From contig JAQGDQ010000131.1 in assembly GCA_030141605.1 (NCBI GenBank), positions 186,001-250,000 on the forward strand: 64,000 nt of DNA, in the 5' to 3' direction. The position numbers and the translations under genes are program-made. This document shows positions 1 to 12,399 of this stretch, piece by piece. The notes below the pieces were generated by a model. It was given only the letters and a program-made list of their open reading frames with translations. It was not told the DNA's origin and did not search any database. The stretch comes from Tubiluchus corallicola. Its lineage: Eukaryota > Priapulida > Priapulimorpha > Priapulimorphida > Tubiluchidae. Position 1 is the stretch's first letter. The number at the start of each line of letters is the position of its first letter.

Positions 1-1840
1 TCAGTGTTCATGTGGTCTTGCACTTCACAGCAGGCAAAAACTAGTGCTTCCTGGCAATAAGAGCGATCCGGAAGGAAAGCTAAGTAATGACGCATTGCTT
101 GTGCGTAAGAGAGATGACTATTGCAGCTAATGCATGTGGATGGCACAAAATGCCACCGGGATACGTGATTTGACGTACAAGAAACAATATGGCGAAAACT
201 CGGCTCTTGAACAATCCTAAAATGGCTCTCAGTCGTACAGTAATTCTAGGCTTTACCAGTCGTTCTTAAGATTTTGCCTCACCTTGAAACTAACAGATTT
301 TTACCAGCCGAGTTATTGACGAGTTATTGTTACAGAGTCAAGCACTGTTCAGGTCCGTAGCAAAAGACCTTACCCAGCGTTAATGTGGTTACTAAGCAAT
401 GAAAAGCGTCTTCGTTTCTGTAAATTACGTAAAAGGAAAATTGCCTAGGTCGATATTGTTTTATCGTTTCACTAAGTAATGCTTGTCAATAAAATGCGTA
501 ATAATGTGGACGGAATTTTTCTAGACAAAATTATAGAAATAGTGAAAAGTGGCTAGATAGCACAGAGTAGGTAAAATGGACCAATTTAATATTTAAAATT
601 GATAAACCAATTAAAGATTCAATATAGAAGCACTTATACAATAATAATGATGTAATAAAGCTCATTATTTTATATGCTATATATAACAACCGAACTGTGC
701 ATGTTAAAAATGCACATTCAAAAAACAACTGTTGTTATCTATGGTGTTAATGAACGTGATAACAAACAATGTAAGGGGCTTACAGATAACTATTCAGGTT
801 AAAAAGTGTTAATATATAAAACATTACTTGCAATACCATATACACACAATTACAAATTTAGCACTATGTACAACTTAAAAATTTTAAGGTCTTACTGATA
901 TAATTTACACAAGAACGTTATTGCAACCTATTGTTAATGTTTGAGGACTGTTCGCGAATTCTTTTTTTCTTTAGTAATACGAGCATATTTGTAATTCTAG
1001 TGCGCGAATGCCGCCTGGTTATAATTATAATAGTTTTTTATAATCCTTAATTTGTACAGGTTGTTTTTTACAAGTTAAAATATTATCTTTTAGCTGTTTA
1101 GATCGACGTAAAACTATCCAAGTAATACGTCTGTTTTAGAAAACTGCGCCAAAAATCGTATAGTAAACTATTAAGACTTTTCTCTTTTTGTTCACTTTGA
1201 TACAATATTTGTTTTAAAACTGACTACGAATGTGATTTTTAAAAAGCAAAAAAGACTACCCTTATCCCTACAGTTCCCTACAGACAGTCCTTTTCCCTGC
1301 AGCTGTCGTTTCTTAACGCAAAAGAAGTTTGCCAGTCAAATTACTAGAAAATAACTACAAACTGTTGTTTTTATTACAAATATTTACTTAAACTATATGT
1401 TGCGGTTGAAGCAAAATTTAAAAAAATAAAAGAAAAGAAAAAAGTGAGAGCACTGATCCACAGCGCGCAACACCAAGGTTTAATATTGCGCGAATATTTT
1501 ATGTAGTGTCAGGCAAAGAAGGAGGTTACGGACAGATCAAATATAGATGAAAGGCAAAGCATTTCCTCTACTTTTGCAAAAAAATCTTGAACATCTGCTT
1601 TGCCTATTTGTAATATTTAACCGTGCATGCAGGGAAAGCGAGCGTAAAGCTTATATGCATAAATACACATGGGAGAAATTGATTTTCATAATCAATTTGA
1701 TTGTGCGTTAAATGTGCAAACATTTTACGTCTTCGTTTTCACAGACTGCAAGTTTCGTTTAGTAAAGTCAAAATGTGGGTATATCATACTTTTGAATGCC
1801 GCACGTTCCTGCGCATGTGCCGCATTTAAATTTTTTGGAT
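1..1840. other. Intergenic, no gene seen
   Basis: AT-rich DNA with stop codons in all frames and no family-like peptide. Only short chance ORFs are present. Confidence 0.6.
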
Positions 1841-2051
1841 TATGTAACCGACAGGAGACAAATGCGACTTTTTTCTTCCTTTTTGTTTTCTCCTTTCATC
1901 GTTTCATCTTTTGTTCCACCTCTCTGTTTTTCTTCTATTTTTTCCTTTTCTTCTTTTCCCTTCCTCTCGTTCTCTTCGTTCCTTTAATTCATTTATTTTT
2001 TCCTTTCTCTTTTACCACTCTTTGCCCTTGTCTCCTTGTTACTCCGGCTTT

Positions 2052-2062
<11 letters not shown>
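1841..2062 (+). repeat. Dispersed pyrimidine-rich repeat, copy A
   Basis: This block starts around a 'taaccgacag' motif and ends at 'ttactccggctt' just before a CT/TTTC microsatellite. It matches 4150-4368 almost base for base with small indels. Reading frames through it give only Ser/Phe/Leu-rich low-complexity peptide, so it is not treated as coding. It may be a mobile element tail or a local segmental duplication. Confidence 0.75.
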
Positions 2063-2102
<40 letters not shown>

Positions 2103-2400
2103 TTCTCTTTTTCTTGTTTTTTCCTCCTTTCTTTCTTTCTTTCTTTTCTTTCTTTGTTTCTTTATTCTCTCTTGCTTTCTTTTTTTATTACTTTCCTTTT
2201 CTTTCTTTGTTTCTTTATTCTCTCTTGCTTTCTTTTTTTATTACTTTCCTTTTCTCTCTCCTTCTCTTTGTTTTTTCTTTTGACTTCACCTTCTCTTTCT
2301 TTCTGTCGATCTTTCATTTTTGTTTTCTTTCTATTTTTTCATTAATTCCTCTTTTCTTCATTCTTTCCTTTTTCATTTTTCACTCTTTCACTTCTATTTT
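2050..2400 (+). repeat. Imperfect (CT)n / (TTTC)n pyrimidine tract
   Basis: A short CT run grades into long imperfect TTTC/TTTCTT stretches. An internal block, 'tctttgtttctttattctctcttgc', occurs twice about 60 bases apart, which shows local tandem duplication. Confidence 0.85.
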
Positions 2401-2439
2401 CGTTTTTACTCTTTACGTGAGTTACGGAATTACGTGAGT

Positions 2440-4149
2440 TCTCATACTGCGCTGAGTTAATTAACTTCCGGTTTTCTGTTTTCTAAATCACTGCTTCAAG
2501 ATGAAGCAGGTTATTGCGCCAAAGGAATTAAGCAAAAATCCTACTACGCAAAAGGCTCCGTGAAAGCTGTTACGATGAAAAGGAGTTGAGCTATTTACTC
2601 ATTTTTTGCTTTAAAATTCTGCAAAATTTGATTGCAGGTTGGTTATCTCGGTATGCCAAGCTTATATCGACTTGCGACGCAACGCGACGCAACTCGAATC
2701 AATTGACTGAAAAAAGTCGTATGGCCCGTTTATACATAAGGTGGGAAACCGCGCGGCCAAATACTCGACCGCGCGGTTACCCGCATTGAATGCTCTCTGA
2801 GCGATTTTTTTTTACAAAAACCGCGCGGTTTTCCTGTAAACAACCAATTATAAGTGGGCTTTGTTAATACGGACGTAATCAGCAAAGGCACTGCTTTAGC
2901 AGAAACAAATAGATCTCTACACATGTTTTGAAGTGCACATTGCACAATTGCTGATAAAACCGAAACAATAATATTAGAATTAGAAGACAATCCAATTTTA
3001 TAAGCCTGAGTACAAAGATAGCTGTAAAGCATTATCCAGCAAATTTCCATGGTTTCGGTTTAACAAGTGAGGGTACCGTAATTCACGTACCGCACTTACA
3101 TTGAGAGTTAAGCATGCGCAAGCTACATGCACTTAGGGATTTAGGCGCAATTCACAAAACTCAAAACTACCGTAGAAACGTGCGTAAGGTTACAAGTGGT
3201 CGGGAGCACTCATAAGTCTGTTTTCACGACGCAACCCATTTCGACTTCCACGTTATTTACATTTGCATTAAAAGGAGCTGTTCACTTTCCCAATTCATGT
3301 AAAAAGTAACAATAGCAGCATAAGTAGCGGTGGTGAGGGTTGGTCGTGGCCTGCTGTGGCGAGTGTGACAGGTTGACAAGACTCTGTACGCAGTCATCCA
3401 CAATTTCCGCTCTTACGATAGCCGCTTTATCACAACATGGCATCATCTCCAATTCCCCCCGCCACAATCCAAACATGCCACAATGGCAATGGCAGCGGCG
3501 GTGGTAAAGTTTTTCATTTGCTTGACACAACAAAGTGAAAAAAATCCGAGACCGGATGACCAAACATGGATGACCGTTTACTCAAGGTTTAAGAGCGATT
3601 CACCAAAAATTCCTTACGTGAATTACACTTATCGCCGTACAGCAAAACGTACTTACGCAAACCTTAAAGCAATGACGTGAATTGAATGGGCAAACATGCT
3701 TTAGTTTCTTGTACGCAAACATGCGTACATGCGTTTCGTAGGCAAGATACGTGAATCCAGCCCGAGTGCGACCGATTTGCAACAAATACGACTTCCGATG
3801 CATCATAGTGCATAGTGAATATTATATGGAGATGAAGAAACAAGTACCTACCTACATACATAAGTTCGGAATACGTACTTATTTCCTCATCTTCTTGCAC
3901 TCACTTCTTCGATTTTCATCCGGTTTTGTCAATCGCATATTGTTCGGTCAGTATCGGAGGATGATATATGTTACATTTACACGATTGGATTTCTACCTGA
4001 CTTTGTCAACAGCTTGCATTTACGCGGAAATTTAAACATTGAACGATCCAAATGTTGATGTCTAACAAATTCTGTTCGCACTGTTTGAATGCTTCGTTTG
4101 TTATGTTTGGTGTACAATGTAGTTGGTGTTTATATAATATAACCGATTA
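2440..4149. other. Intergenic stretch, no gene recognised
   Basis: Short ORFs on both strands show no family-like sequence. The only notable item is the cluster of CCGCGCGG palindromes near 2.75-2.83 kb, listed separately. Confidence 0.55.
2749..2828. repeat. Three CCGCGCGG palindromes in 80 bp
   Basis: The 8-base palindrome CCGCGCGG occurs at 2749-2756, 2769-2776 and 2821-2828. The last sits in an extended palindrome, AAACCGCGCGGTTT. This is striking in AT-rich DNA and could be a protein-binding cluster or the ends of a small inverted-repeat element. No function is shown. Confidence 0.7.
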
Positions 4150-4562
<413 letters not shown>

Positions 4563-4599
4563 CTCTCCCTACCTCCCTCCTTCAGCCTCTCTCTTTACG

Positions 4600-6489
4600 G
4601 GGGACACCCCTGCGTATGCTACAGTGCCACTACATCAATAGTTCAATGCTTATTTAAACGTAAGCATAATAATGAATAGCTGTAGTTTGTCTTATTTACG
4701 CTACATTTACAATGCATTTTCACATTTGTATTAAGTCTACAGGATGTCACGTGAACGCGAAAAGTTTATTATTGGTTATAATATTACGAAGTCTGAAGAC
4801 TGTTGGACGAAAAGTAGAGGGCCTGCTGATTTTCATCCGATTTCGTCGTTAAATTTTCCTGTTCACACCGCATCCGACAAAATCTGTCCAGCATCATCCG
4901 ATTTTGTTTGGTCGTGTAAACGGTTCAATCAGACGTTTCGTCCAACTTCACCTCTTATTTTTTAAGTTTCTAAGTGCTTACTTTATGGTCGCCGTATTGA
5001 AATGTCCAAGCGTTACTCGCCATACTTAATTGATCATTTTAGCCGCTGAATGTACATTTCTTTTTAGACACACGTGTGGCTATATTTCTTAGTAATTACC
5101 AATCTCTAATTCGCTATGAAAACTCAATTACATGTAATTAGTATATTGTGAATCATGAATTTATTCCACAGTGAATCGTGCATACAAACATACACACAAA
5201 TTGTTGACACATTATAAAATGAAATAAACGAGTCACTGTGAGGAGAAGGAAGGACCATTATGCTTTCGAGTCCTCCTCCAGATAAGTGGAACAATTAGCA
5301 ATTAGCATTACATAGTATTTTCAACAGCCATAACGTGCATTAGAACAAAATAAGTTTTGTTAGTAACTTAAGATCAGGATGAGTAAAATTGTGTCGAGTT
5401 AATATTTGTTTTTGGAAGAGGGACATAGTTTTCAACTGAATATCTTGTGCAATGACCATGTTGATTTGAAACAGGACTAAAGTATGAATGAAAAGCTGGC
5501 GGAAGAAGTGAATTATGATATTGATATATGAAATATAATGACAATGCATGTCATTATTTCTTTCACTTTAAGAGTTTTAAAAGACAAGTAGATTATATTT
5601 GTGAGATGATCATGCCTTAAATGATGTGTTAGTTTAAGAATATCTTCAATTTTAGTTCTTAGTCACCCAAGCGAGGGGGCAATAGTCATTAGGCAATTAG
5701 TCGTCTTTCGATGCTCAAGTAAATACTCATGTTTAGTCGCCGTATTTAAGTACTCACGCCACAATTTTCGGTCGCCCATTTTCAACACAATATTGCTCTA
5801 CTAGGTTGCGCGATGGAGGTTTTCTCGAAGATTCATTCTGTCTTGTTAATTAATAGTATTTCAAGAGATTACGCTGAGTTAATTAAACTCGAGTTTTTTG
5901 TCTTCCGGATTATATTGTTTTAAGACGAAGTACCTTAAAGGTTTGTGCACAGAAGAGAGCATAAAGCTTATATGTAAACTGTTGGTAATTCACTCTACAG
6001 GGGGAGAGTATTGTTATCATTGTTTATTTCTGCCTCCTGCAACATTGTTTATTTCTGCTTTCTGCAAAATGTTTTGCTTAATGGATGAGAAGCTGTGGCA
6101 CATGAAACTTGGATAGCCTTCTTTCTGAAAATCTGTTTCACCGAACTCCTCGTAGGACGTTAATATGCCGTCATCATACGCCCATTAGAGTAATTGCAGC
6201 CATGGGGCTGGCAGAATTGAAATGTAATAGACAGCAGGTAAACACTAGAGTAGATATTGCTATAACAGTGGTTTGTGAGCACGACTTCCGTTTGAGGAAT
6301 CTTTTGAAGTCTGCGGAAAACTGGGAAATGAAATTAATTACGCATTTATGTAGCTGTAAACTTCAGTTTCACGTGGGTACTTTAAATACCCGGAATGGGC
6401 AAATTTTAGGTATATCGACCAATTTTTAAGCATTTATAAATATAAGCTCATAAATTAATCACCAATGCCTTCTGTTCTACATGTTCTCT
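4600..6489. other. Intergenic stretch, no gene recognised
   Basis: No family-like ORF on either strand. Around 5650-5790 there are loose repeats of a 'tagtcgcc/tagtcacc' motif, like the degenerate arrays seen elsewhere in the window. Confidence 0.5.
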
Positions 6490-7080
6490 TGTTCTTTGTT
6501 CTTTACAACACCTGTAAAGTATATTTGCACGTCCATATGTAAGACCACAATCGTTGAATATTGCTCACCAGTATGCTGTCCATATCGCTGGGTGGTATTG
6601 TAGAGCTTTCAAATATATTTTACACGTAAACTCTTTGTTAGATGTAGCATGGCTAGTAATCTCATAGTTTAAAATTTAAAGTCATTAGAAGAAAGACGAG
6701 TTCAGAATGATCTATGTATGAATTATAAAATCATTCATAAAGAAGTAAGTTTGATTTTTTGTAGGGCACCATCTAATCGTACGCGGAGCAACTACTCATT
6801 GAAATTTTTATACAAAGAACAAATAAAAAGCAGTTTCCAAATTGTGTGAAAAGTTCTCTGCTTGTGACTACAACAAGTGTTAATATTCCGTAAAAGGTTA
6901 CGTTTAGTTGATCTTGATAACTTTCTCACACGTCTCTTTGTGTCACCCGAACACTCAAAAATACAAATTTATTTTAATGTAATTTTTTATTGTGTTGTAA
7001 TGTAATACTGTTGTATTGTTATATGTATGTACATTGTCTGTAAATTTTACCTGAACGTTAATAAATTAAATTATTTTACG
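6490..7080 (+). mobile_element. Non-LTR retrotransposon 3' fragment (degraded)
   Basis: Translation with frame shifts gives pieces typical of the C-terminal end of LINE reverse transcriptase: an 'EYCSPVCCPY' motif near 6555-6590, then 'LEERRVQNDLCMNYKIIH' near 6680-6735 and 'APSNRTRSNYSLKFLY' near 6770-6820. An AT-rich tail with 'aataaattaaatta' follows. Several frame shifts and stops make it non-functional, and the 5' part is absent. Family-level assignment (CR1/L2/Jockey) is not possible by eye. Confidence 0.6.
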
Positions 7081-8105
7081 ATGTCAGACTCTGAAGGCGG
7101 GTTGCACAGTAAATTTGTTACCTCATAATTTTTTTAGCAAATGTAGAAGCTATTCAATAATTTCGCTGCATGTGTCAAAAATAAAAAAATACGTAATTTT
7201 GACATTCCGGATACGTTTGAGCACACCCTAATAGAAAGGTCGTAAAATGTGATAAAAAACTAAATTCTTTTCTGAAGAGCTCGCAGAAACTTTGCTCCGG
7301 GAAGCTAAAGGCAGTTGGGTATCATTTTTGAACTAATAAAAACTCATTTTTGGTGGAAAGCAGTGCTTATTTAATTAGTGGACGTTCTTTGAAGTTCAGT
7401 GTCGAGCTGTTCAAGTTCTTTTTTGTAGGTGTTTCAAGAAATGTCTTCAATTCAAGATAGTGGAGCAAGTCAGTGGTACTGGTAGTGATCGCAAAGGAGT
7501 CGTTATATGGTTTTGCTGCAATTAAAGGAAAAATCTAGTCAAAGCTCGCCTTAAATAGGTCCAGAATTTCATGTTTGTTTGTTTCTATGCCCCCTTTTCA
7601 GTTTTTGACTGCCAAATTAATGGCATAGCTATGAATAGGCTGGACATAAAAGAGATTTGCGAGCGTTCTGATGATCAATTTGTTTTTACAAAATAATTTT
7701 TGGCTCACTGGGGGACTTTTCCAATTACTGCGTGTGCACTTTTGTTAAAATGCCACGAACAAGGCTGTCACTCCGGGAACGGATACATAGAAAGGTGTAA
7801 AATATCAATATAGGGCCAGAAAAATTTCCTGCATGTAATTTGCTAATGATAGGTTGTGCTTGTTAATGTTCTTCCCGAATTGAATGTGGTTGTATGCAAC
7901 ATGCAACAGGTAAACATTTTTGGTAGAGTTCCGCAGAGAAGAGGCTCAAAAGAAATAGCAGGATTTATAAGGAGTCGTACTGCATTAATTATTATTTTGA
8001 TTGTAACTCTTTATTTTGCACTTAGCAAAATCCTGAAAAAAATGAGAAGCATCAACCAAATTGTTGGTAATATGGCCGAAGTAGCGTTTAGAAAATAATG
8101 ATGTG
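7081..8105. other. Intergenic stretch, no gene recognised
   Basis: AT-rich. The small ORF at 7856-8098 has a hydrophobic stretch but no support as a gene. Confidence 0.5.
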
Positions 8106-8119
8106 AAGGCCTGTTACAA

Positions 8120-8340
8120 CTGATAATGTAATAAAGCCCGACAATGTAATAAATGAAAATTACCGCATAATGTAATAAAAACTTAACGCGTAATGTAAGA
8201 CGACCAAAACGCATAATGTAATAACCCAAAGTTTAACGCATAATGTAATAACTAACCAATAATGTAATAAAAACTTAACGCGTAATGTAAGACGACCATA
8301 ACGCATAACACCACAAAACGCACCATGTAATGAGAAATTC
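8120..8340. repeat. Degenerate short tandem array (TAATGTAATAA-type)
   Basis: About ten imperfect copies of 'cgcataatgtaataa' and 'cttaacgcgtaatgtaa' follow one another at irregular spacing of roughly 15-30 bases. Part of the array is repeated: 'taatgtaataaaaacttaa' plus 'cgcgtaatgtaagacgacca' occurs twice, about 105 bases apart. It is not a simple microsatellite. No coding potential survives on either strand. Confidence 0.75.
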
Positions 8341-8423
8341 AAATTGATTGATATAAGAACTAGCTGAAGTAATGTTGCTTTGTACCAGTTGTGTAGGGCT
8401 GTGGGAATGGTATTCATCCTTGC

Positions 8424-8520
8424 AATGGTTCGCCTCTTTTACTGTTCGCGACTAGTAGGATTCGCTATTAGTACAGTTCGTCAGTGGTACGGTTCGCCAC
8501 TTTTATCAGTTGTAAGAGAG
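8424..8520 (+). repeat. Degenerate short tandem array (GGTTCGCC-type)
   Basis: Loose repeats of a 'ggttcgcc(a/t)cttttac' motif with copies 'actgttcgcgac', 'ggattcgctatt', 'cagttcgtcagt' and 'cggttcgccact' at about 16-18 base spacing. It lies just after the TAATGTAATAA array and has the same decayed look. Confidence 0.55.
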
Positions 8521-8529
8521 GATGAGAAA

Positions 8530-9399
8530 ATCTTTTATTAAAGCATAAAATAAAGAGGCCGAATGCAGCAACTGATCTTCGACGAGGCAAAAGTTTATAC
8601 TGTATCAGAACTGACCTGATTGGCAAAACGATTTTACAATCTGTCATAAGCTAACAATCCATACCAAGTTAAGCATCAAGTCACTTGTAGTAATAATACT
8701 AAGCAGGTTACACAGTGTGGCCATCCCGGGATGGGAGTGGGGGATTTAGGATCTCTCCAAATTTACTTCGACATTTAACCTTTGACTTTTCCCTTTCACC
8801 AGCGACCCTTACCTGTCATTTTTACCTGTGGTTACAAGCGTTTTACCTATGTAATGTTTTTGTGTTTACTTTGTGTTTTACTGTTTTCGTACAGGTGCTA
8901 TATCTGTTTGTTGTTTTTTGTGTGGACTTGGTGTTTTGTTGCTATTTTTGTGAGAACCATTCATAAAAAGTGATAATCATTATTGTGAGAACATGCTTAT
9001 TGACTATTTGAAGTTGCCGATCCTGTAGGAACCATTGGCCTCTAGTTTACCCAATAGCCGTCCATTTATCGGCACGGTTAACACCTTAAATTGGGACTGT
9101 TTAGGTTTTTTCCTATATATGGTCAGACAAAAAATACAGTTGCATAATTGCTTACCCGACAGCAGTCTATCCCCCGCTGGTTACCATTTCAGTATTTCGA
9201 GGACTCGGGGAAAATAGTAATTAATGTGAATAGGATATGCTAATGCAATACAGCAAATTCTTTGGAATACTATCTATGCAGTTTAAGATTCAGATATACT
9301 ATTCTGCTAAATGGTCATTTGGGAGTTGTGATTTTATTTAGCCACATTTTGCATAATTTTTTTTTATTAATCTTTGTACTTGGTCAAACCTTCGCACAT
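8530..9399. other. Intergenic, no gene seen
   Basis: Small ORFs only. A few 'acctgtcatttttacctgtgg' repeats near 8805-8835 resemble the GCCATTTTTAC arrays elsewhere in the window. Confidence 0.5.
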
Positions 9400-10425
9400 T
9401 GTATTTGTTGAGCACTAAATCAGGGAAAATGTTTCGTTGCTAAAATGTGTTGCGGCTAAGTCTTTCATGACTTATAGAAGAAATGCCACCAGAGGTGAAG
9501 ATAGTTTTTCAATATATTCACGATAAACCTTAACGTTTTCATCTGGGCTTATCAGTTTCTCGAACTCGTCAAACATTGCCTCGAGCTTCCTGGGCACTGT
9601 AATGAAGTGTCACTTTTTTGCACGTCTTGTGGAATTTTTTTCACAGCGTTGTTACACAGTTCCATGATGATGACAAAAAAATTAAAGTCGTAACTTTCTT
9701 AAGTGTGATGCAACTTTCACGAATTTTTATAGCAATTTGCTCGTTTTTTTTCCGGCGGACATCAAATCATTTTCGTATTGATCGAATTGCGAATCTGACC
9801 GAATTAAAAAAGCGTTGCTTTGCCAACGTTTTCTCTAGGCAACAAATCACTTGCAAGTGGAATACAAGTTCTTTAGATGGTAACTCGAGAAGCTTTGATG
9901 AAGCTCCAACTTTTGGTTCAAAAGGTTCCTCAAAAGGAACCAAGTTGTCCACATATTCTTTTTCAGTGAGAAAAAGACTGAACAGTGATGGAACTCCACA
10001 TCATCTTCATTAAAACACAACTTTTTACCCAGTCTGTCTAACTTCAACAAGATGTAGATCGCCCAAAGGACGTATCACCTATCTTTGATAACATGGACAA
10101 TGTCTCCCGCACTAATATCAGTATTCATCTTTAAAGTTATGTAAGTTTTATCTTCAAAATAAGTTCTTAAGATTTTGAAATTTTCGTTTGGTCCTTGGCA
10201 CCTCATATTCTGCTATCTGATACTTTTCATTAATCTCTTCTACTGAACTTGCTTGTGACCATTTTAATGAATCAAAGTCATCTATACCTCCCAAGACCTT
10301 CTGTATCATAAGTGCCATAATTTGCTGAAGAAAATGCACGTCACATTTTCATAAAAGATATATCTCTTTTCATCCTCAGTGACAACTAAAATAATTCCTC
10401 CTTTGTTGTTAACATTAATGAGAAT
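9400..10425 (-). pseudogene. Processed pseudogene of a Rap guanine-nucleotide-exchange factor
   Basis: Minus-strand translation over about 1 kb without introns gives, in order but in shifting frames, pieces of a RapGEF of the RAPGEF3/4/5 kind. First 'RYIFYENVTCIF' and 'KWSQASSVEEINEKYQIAEY' (10410-10190). Then a Ras-association-like piece, 'TYITLKMNTDISAGDIVHVI', and 'LHLVEVRQTG' (10155-10040). Then 'KVGASSKLLELPSKEL' (about 9925-9865), which leads into the catalytic RasGEF (CDC25) domain. Then 'NNAVKKIPQ' and 'MFDEFEKLISPDENVKVYRE' (9650-9510), and a decayed 'VMKDL..TH..NETF'. Live RapGEFs load GTP onto Rap1/Rap2. This copy has at least five frame shifts plus stops and cannot make the enzyme. 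The intronless layout and the A-run after the 3' end (minus strand, about 9368-9357) suggest a retrocopy. The parent gene is not in the window. Confidence 0.75.
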
Positions 10426-10667
10426 GAGTAACTAAGCGTGGGCTGGCGGTCAAGGTAACATGATGCACAATGCTCTAAACTAGATAGCAAGACACTGTTA
10501 CTAACTTATTGCAAGCCTGATGCTACATGAAACGATTCGTTACTGGTCGCTAAGCGGTTAGCATTACTAACTATAAAATACGAGTTTTCAGATTATTCAG
10601 GTTTTATAATTCTAAGTTTGTATAAAAACTTATATTGGCTTAGTTCGTTGCTTCCTTCTAGAGGTGG

Positions 10668-10852
10668 CAAGTAGTACTGGTCTAGTCAGACTTGTTGATT
10701 GTTACTTACCAGTTCAGGGTAAATAGATGACAAGTAGTACTGGACTAGTCAGACTTGTTGATTGTTACTTACCAGTTCAGGGTAAATAGATGACAAGTAG
10801 TACTGGACTAGTCAGACTTGTTGATTGTTACTTACCAGTTCAGGGCAAACAG
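10668..10852 (+). repeat. 63-bp tandem repeat, three copies, inside LINE endonuclease
   Basis: Units start at 10668, 10731 and 10794 and are nearly identical. Because 63 is a multiple of three, each unit keeps the same reading frame ('GLVRLVDCYLPVQGK', then a TAG in the first two). The block duplicates the first recognisable strand of an APE-type endonuclease domain. Confidence 0.9.
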
Positions 10853-11500
10853 AATCTATCAGAATTTCTTGACTGTCTTGATGCATTATAAAGCCACTTT
10901 GAGCTCAACGACGGATATGTTTACGCTTTAGGAGACTTGAATGCCTCTCCAGGCAGATCACATGGAGATAGTCTTATAGAGTTTTGCAATATGTCTTATA
11001 GAGTTTTGCAATATTAATTCTACATTTATTGCATATATTCAATTGTTATAAAGCCTCTTTGAGCTCACCGACGGGTTATGTGTATGCTTTAAGAGACTTG
11101 AATGTCTCTCCAGACAGATCATATGGACACAGTCTTATGGAGCTTTGCAATATTAATTCTATATTTATTGCAGATATGCAATTGCCCCAAATGAAACTCA
11201 CATTTCTTAGTGGCGACCACAGAACGACCTCTTGGCTTGACCATTGCCTTACAACAAGCAGTTTTTTTAAATATTTCTAATATGAACGTTCTTTAAGAAC
11301 ACACTACTGTGGATGATTTTCCCTTGTGTTTTACTCTAGAAGAAAACACATTTGGTAACATTTCTAATGTTTACAATGAAAGGAATGGCAGGCCGACTTC
11401 TGCTATAACTCCCATATGCAAGTGGAATAATGTGATGTCAAAACATATTGGGTTAACAAAAAACCAGTGGGTACAGTCCTATTTTGGTATTGTTTTGGTC
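10668..11500 (+). mobile_element. LINE fragment: APE-type endonuclease domain, internally duplicated
   Basis: The plus strand encodes a decayed apurinic-like endonuclease of a non-LTR retrotransposon: 'LVDCYLPVQGKQNLSEFLD', then 'YALGDLNASPGRSHGDSL' (the GDxN catalytic region), 'TFLSGDHRTTSWLDHCL', and 'DDFPLCFTLE' in place of the usual SDHxPL motif. The GDLNA section is present twice, about 160 bases apart (from 10885 and from 11045). A 22-base piece ('gtcttatagagttttgcaatat') is also doubled near 10970-11013. Stops and frame breaks make it inactive. No reverse transcriptase follows, so it is a fragment. Confidence 0.75.
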
Positions 11501-12399
11501 AGTTCGTTATAGGTTGGTCTTGGTCAGCATTTTGGTCAAATTCTGGCGCCTTAAAGAGCGCGATTTTCCTCAGATTCTGACGTTGCGTAATAGTCAGATT
11601 CACAAGCCAAGCCATTTACTTAGGTAGTATCTTATTATTCTACTCCGTTCGTGCAGCAGATTAATTAAGCGAGTTAACGTGTTATATTACCATTACAATC
11701 CCTTGACAATTAAGCAACATTTTTAGTGATTTTTAGCGCAGTCGGAAAATGAAATACGTATCACCGGACACCCGTTGACGTAAGCTACCGGATTTAGAAT
11801 GTCAGACGAACAAAAAGACCGTATCGCTCAAAAGCACTTTTCTACGACGATTCTCCACAATGTCAGTCGTAATTGTGTTAATACCCGGTGAAAAGACGAT
11901 ACAAACGATACGTTGGCAGTTACAGCAAACTCTTAATGGCTGTGGACGATAACAAGCTAGGCTTGAGAAAAAATCGAATGAATCCGCTCACTAGGCATAT
12001 TTTGTTTTTAATCCTGTGCTCCTTAAATCCATTAATGAAGTCGTCAGCTGCATTGTTAGGAAAAATGACTTATCTAACAGCTTTACCGGATGTCCTAACT
12101 ATTGATTAAGTTAATTAGATTGCTAATTATTGCATTTTAACTTAATGGTTCTGCCTTAATTTTGTTACTACTAATTAACTTTTACTACAGGCGCATATTT
12201 TGCTACTACTACTAGTAGTAAATTATTGTCAAAAGACCAAATAAATTCGACATTCACAAAATTCTACTACATACTCCACCTCGTTTAAGCCAACGGTCAA
12301 GTTGTTCTATGGAACTTAATTTCATATGATCTTTGAACAAGAATAAAACACTTGGTGTTCTATTGGAGGTTATAACTTAACAAAATTTGTTAGTGTGAA
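11501..12399. other. Intergenic, no gene seen
   Basis: AT-rich sequence. A 73-codon ORF at 11888-12109 shows no family-like features. Confidence 0.5.

Noticed and set aside
1669-2437. Several overlapping long ORFs rich in Ser, Phe and Leu
   Set aside because: They are translations of CT/TTTC simple sequence in three frames at once, and no domain is visible.
6109-6429. 106-codon ORF with a 'VGTLNTR' phrase like the start of a LINE endonuclease
   Set aside because: Only seven residues match and the rest shows no endonuclease motifs.
9618-10013. 131-codon plus-strand ORF
   Set aside because: It is the antisense shadow of the RapGEF pseudogene on the minus strand.
10668-10852. Array of identical units that might look like a CRISPR
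   Set aside because: Units are directly adjacent with no variable spacers, and they encode part of a LINE endonuclease in an animal genome.
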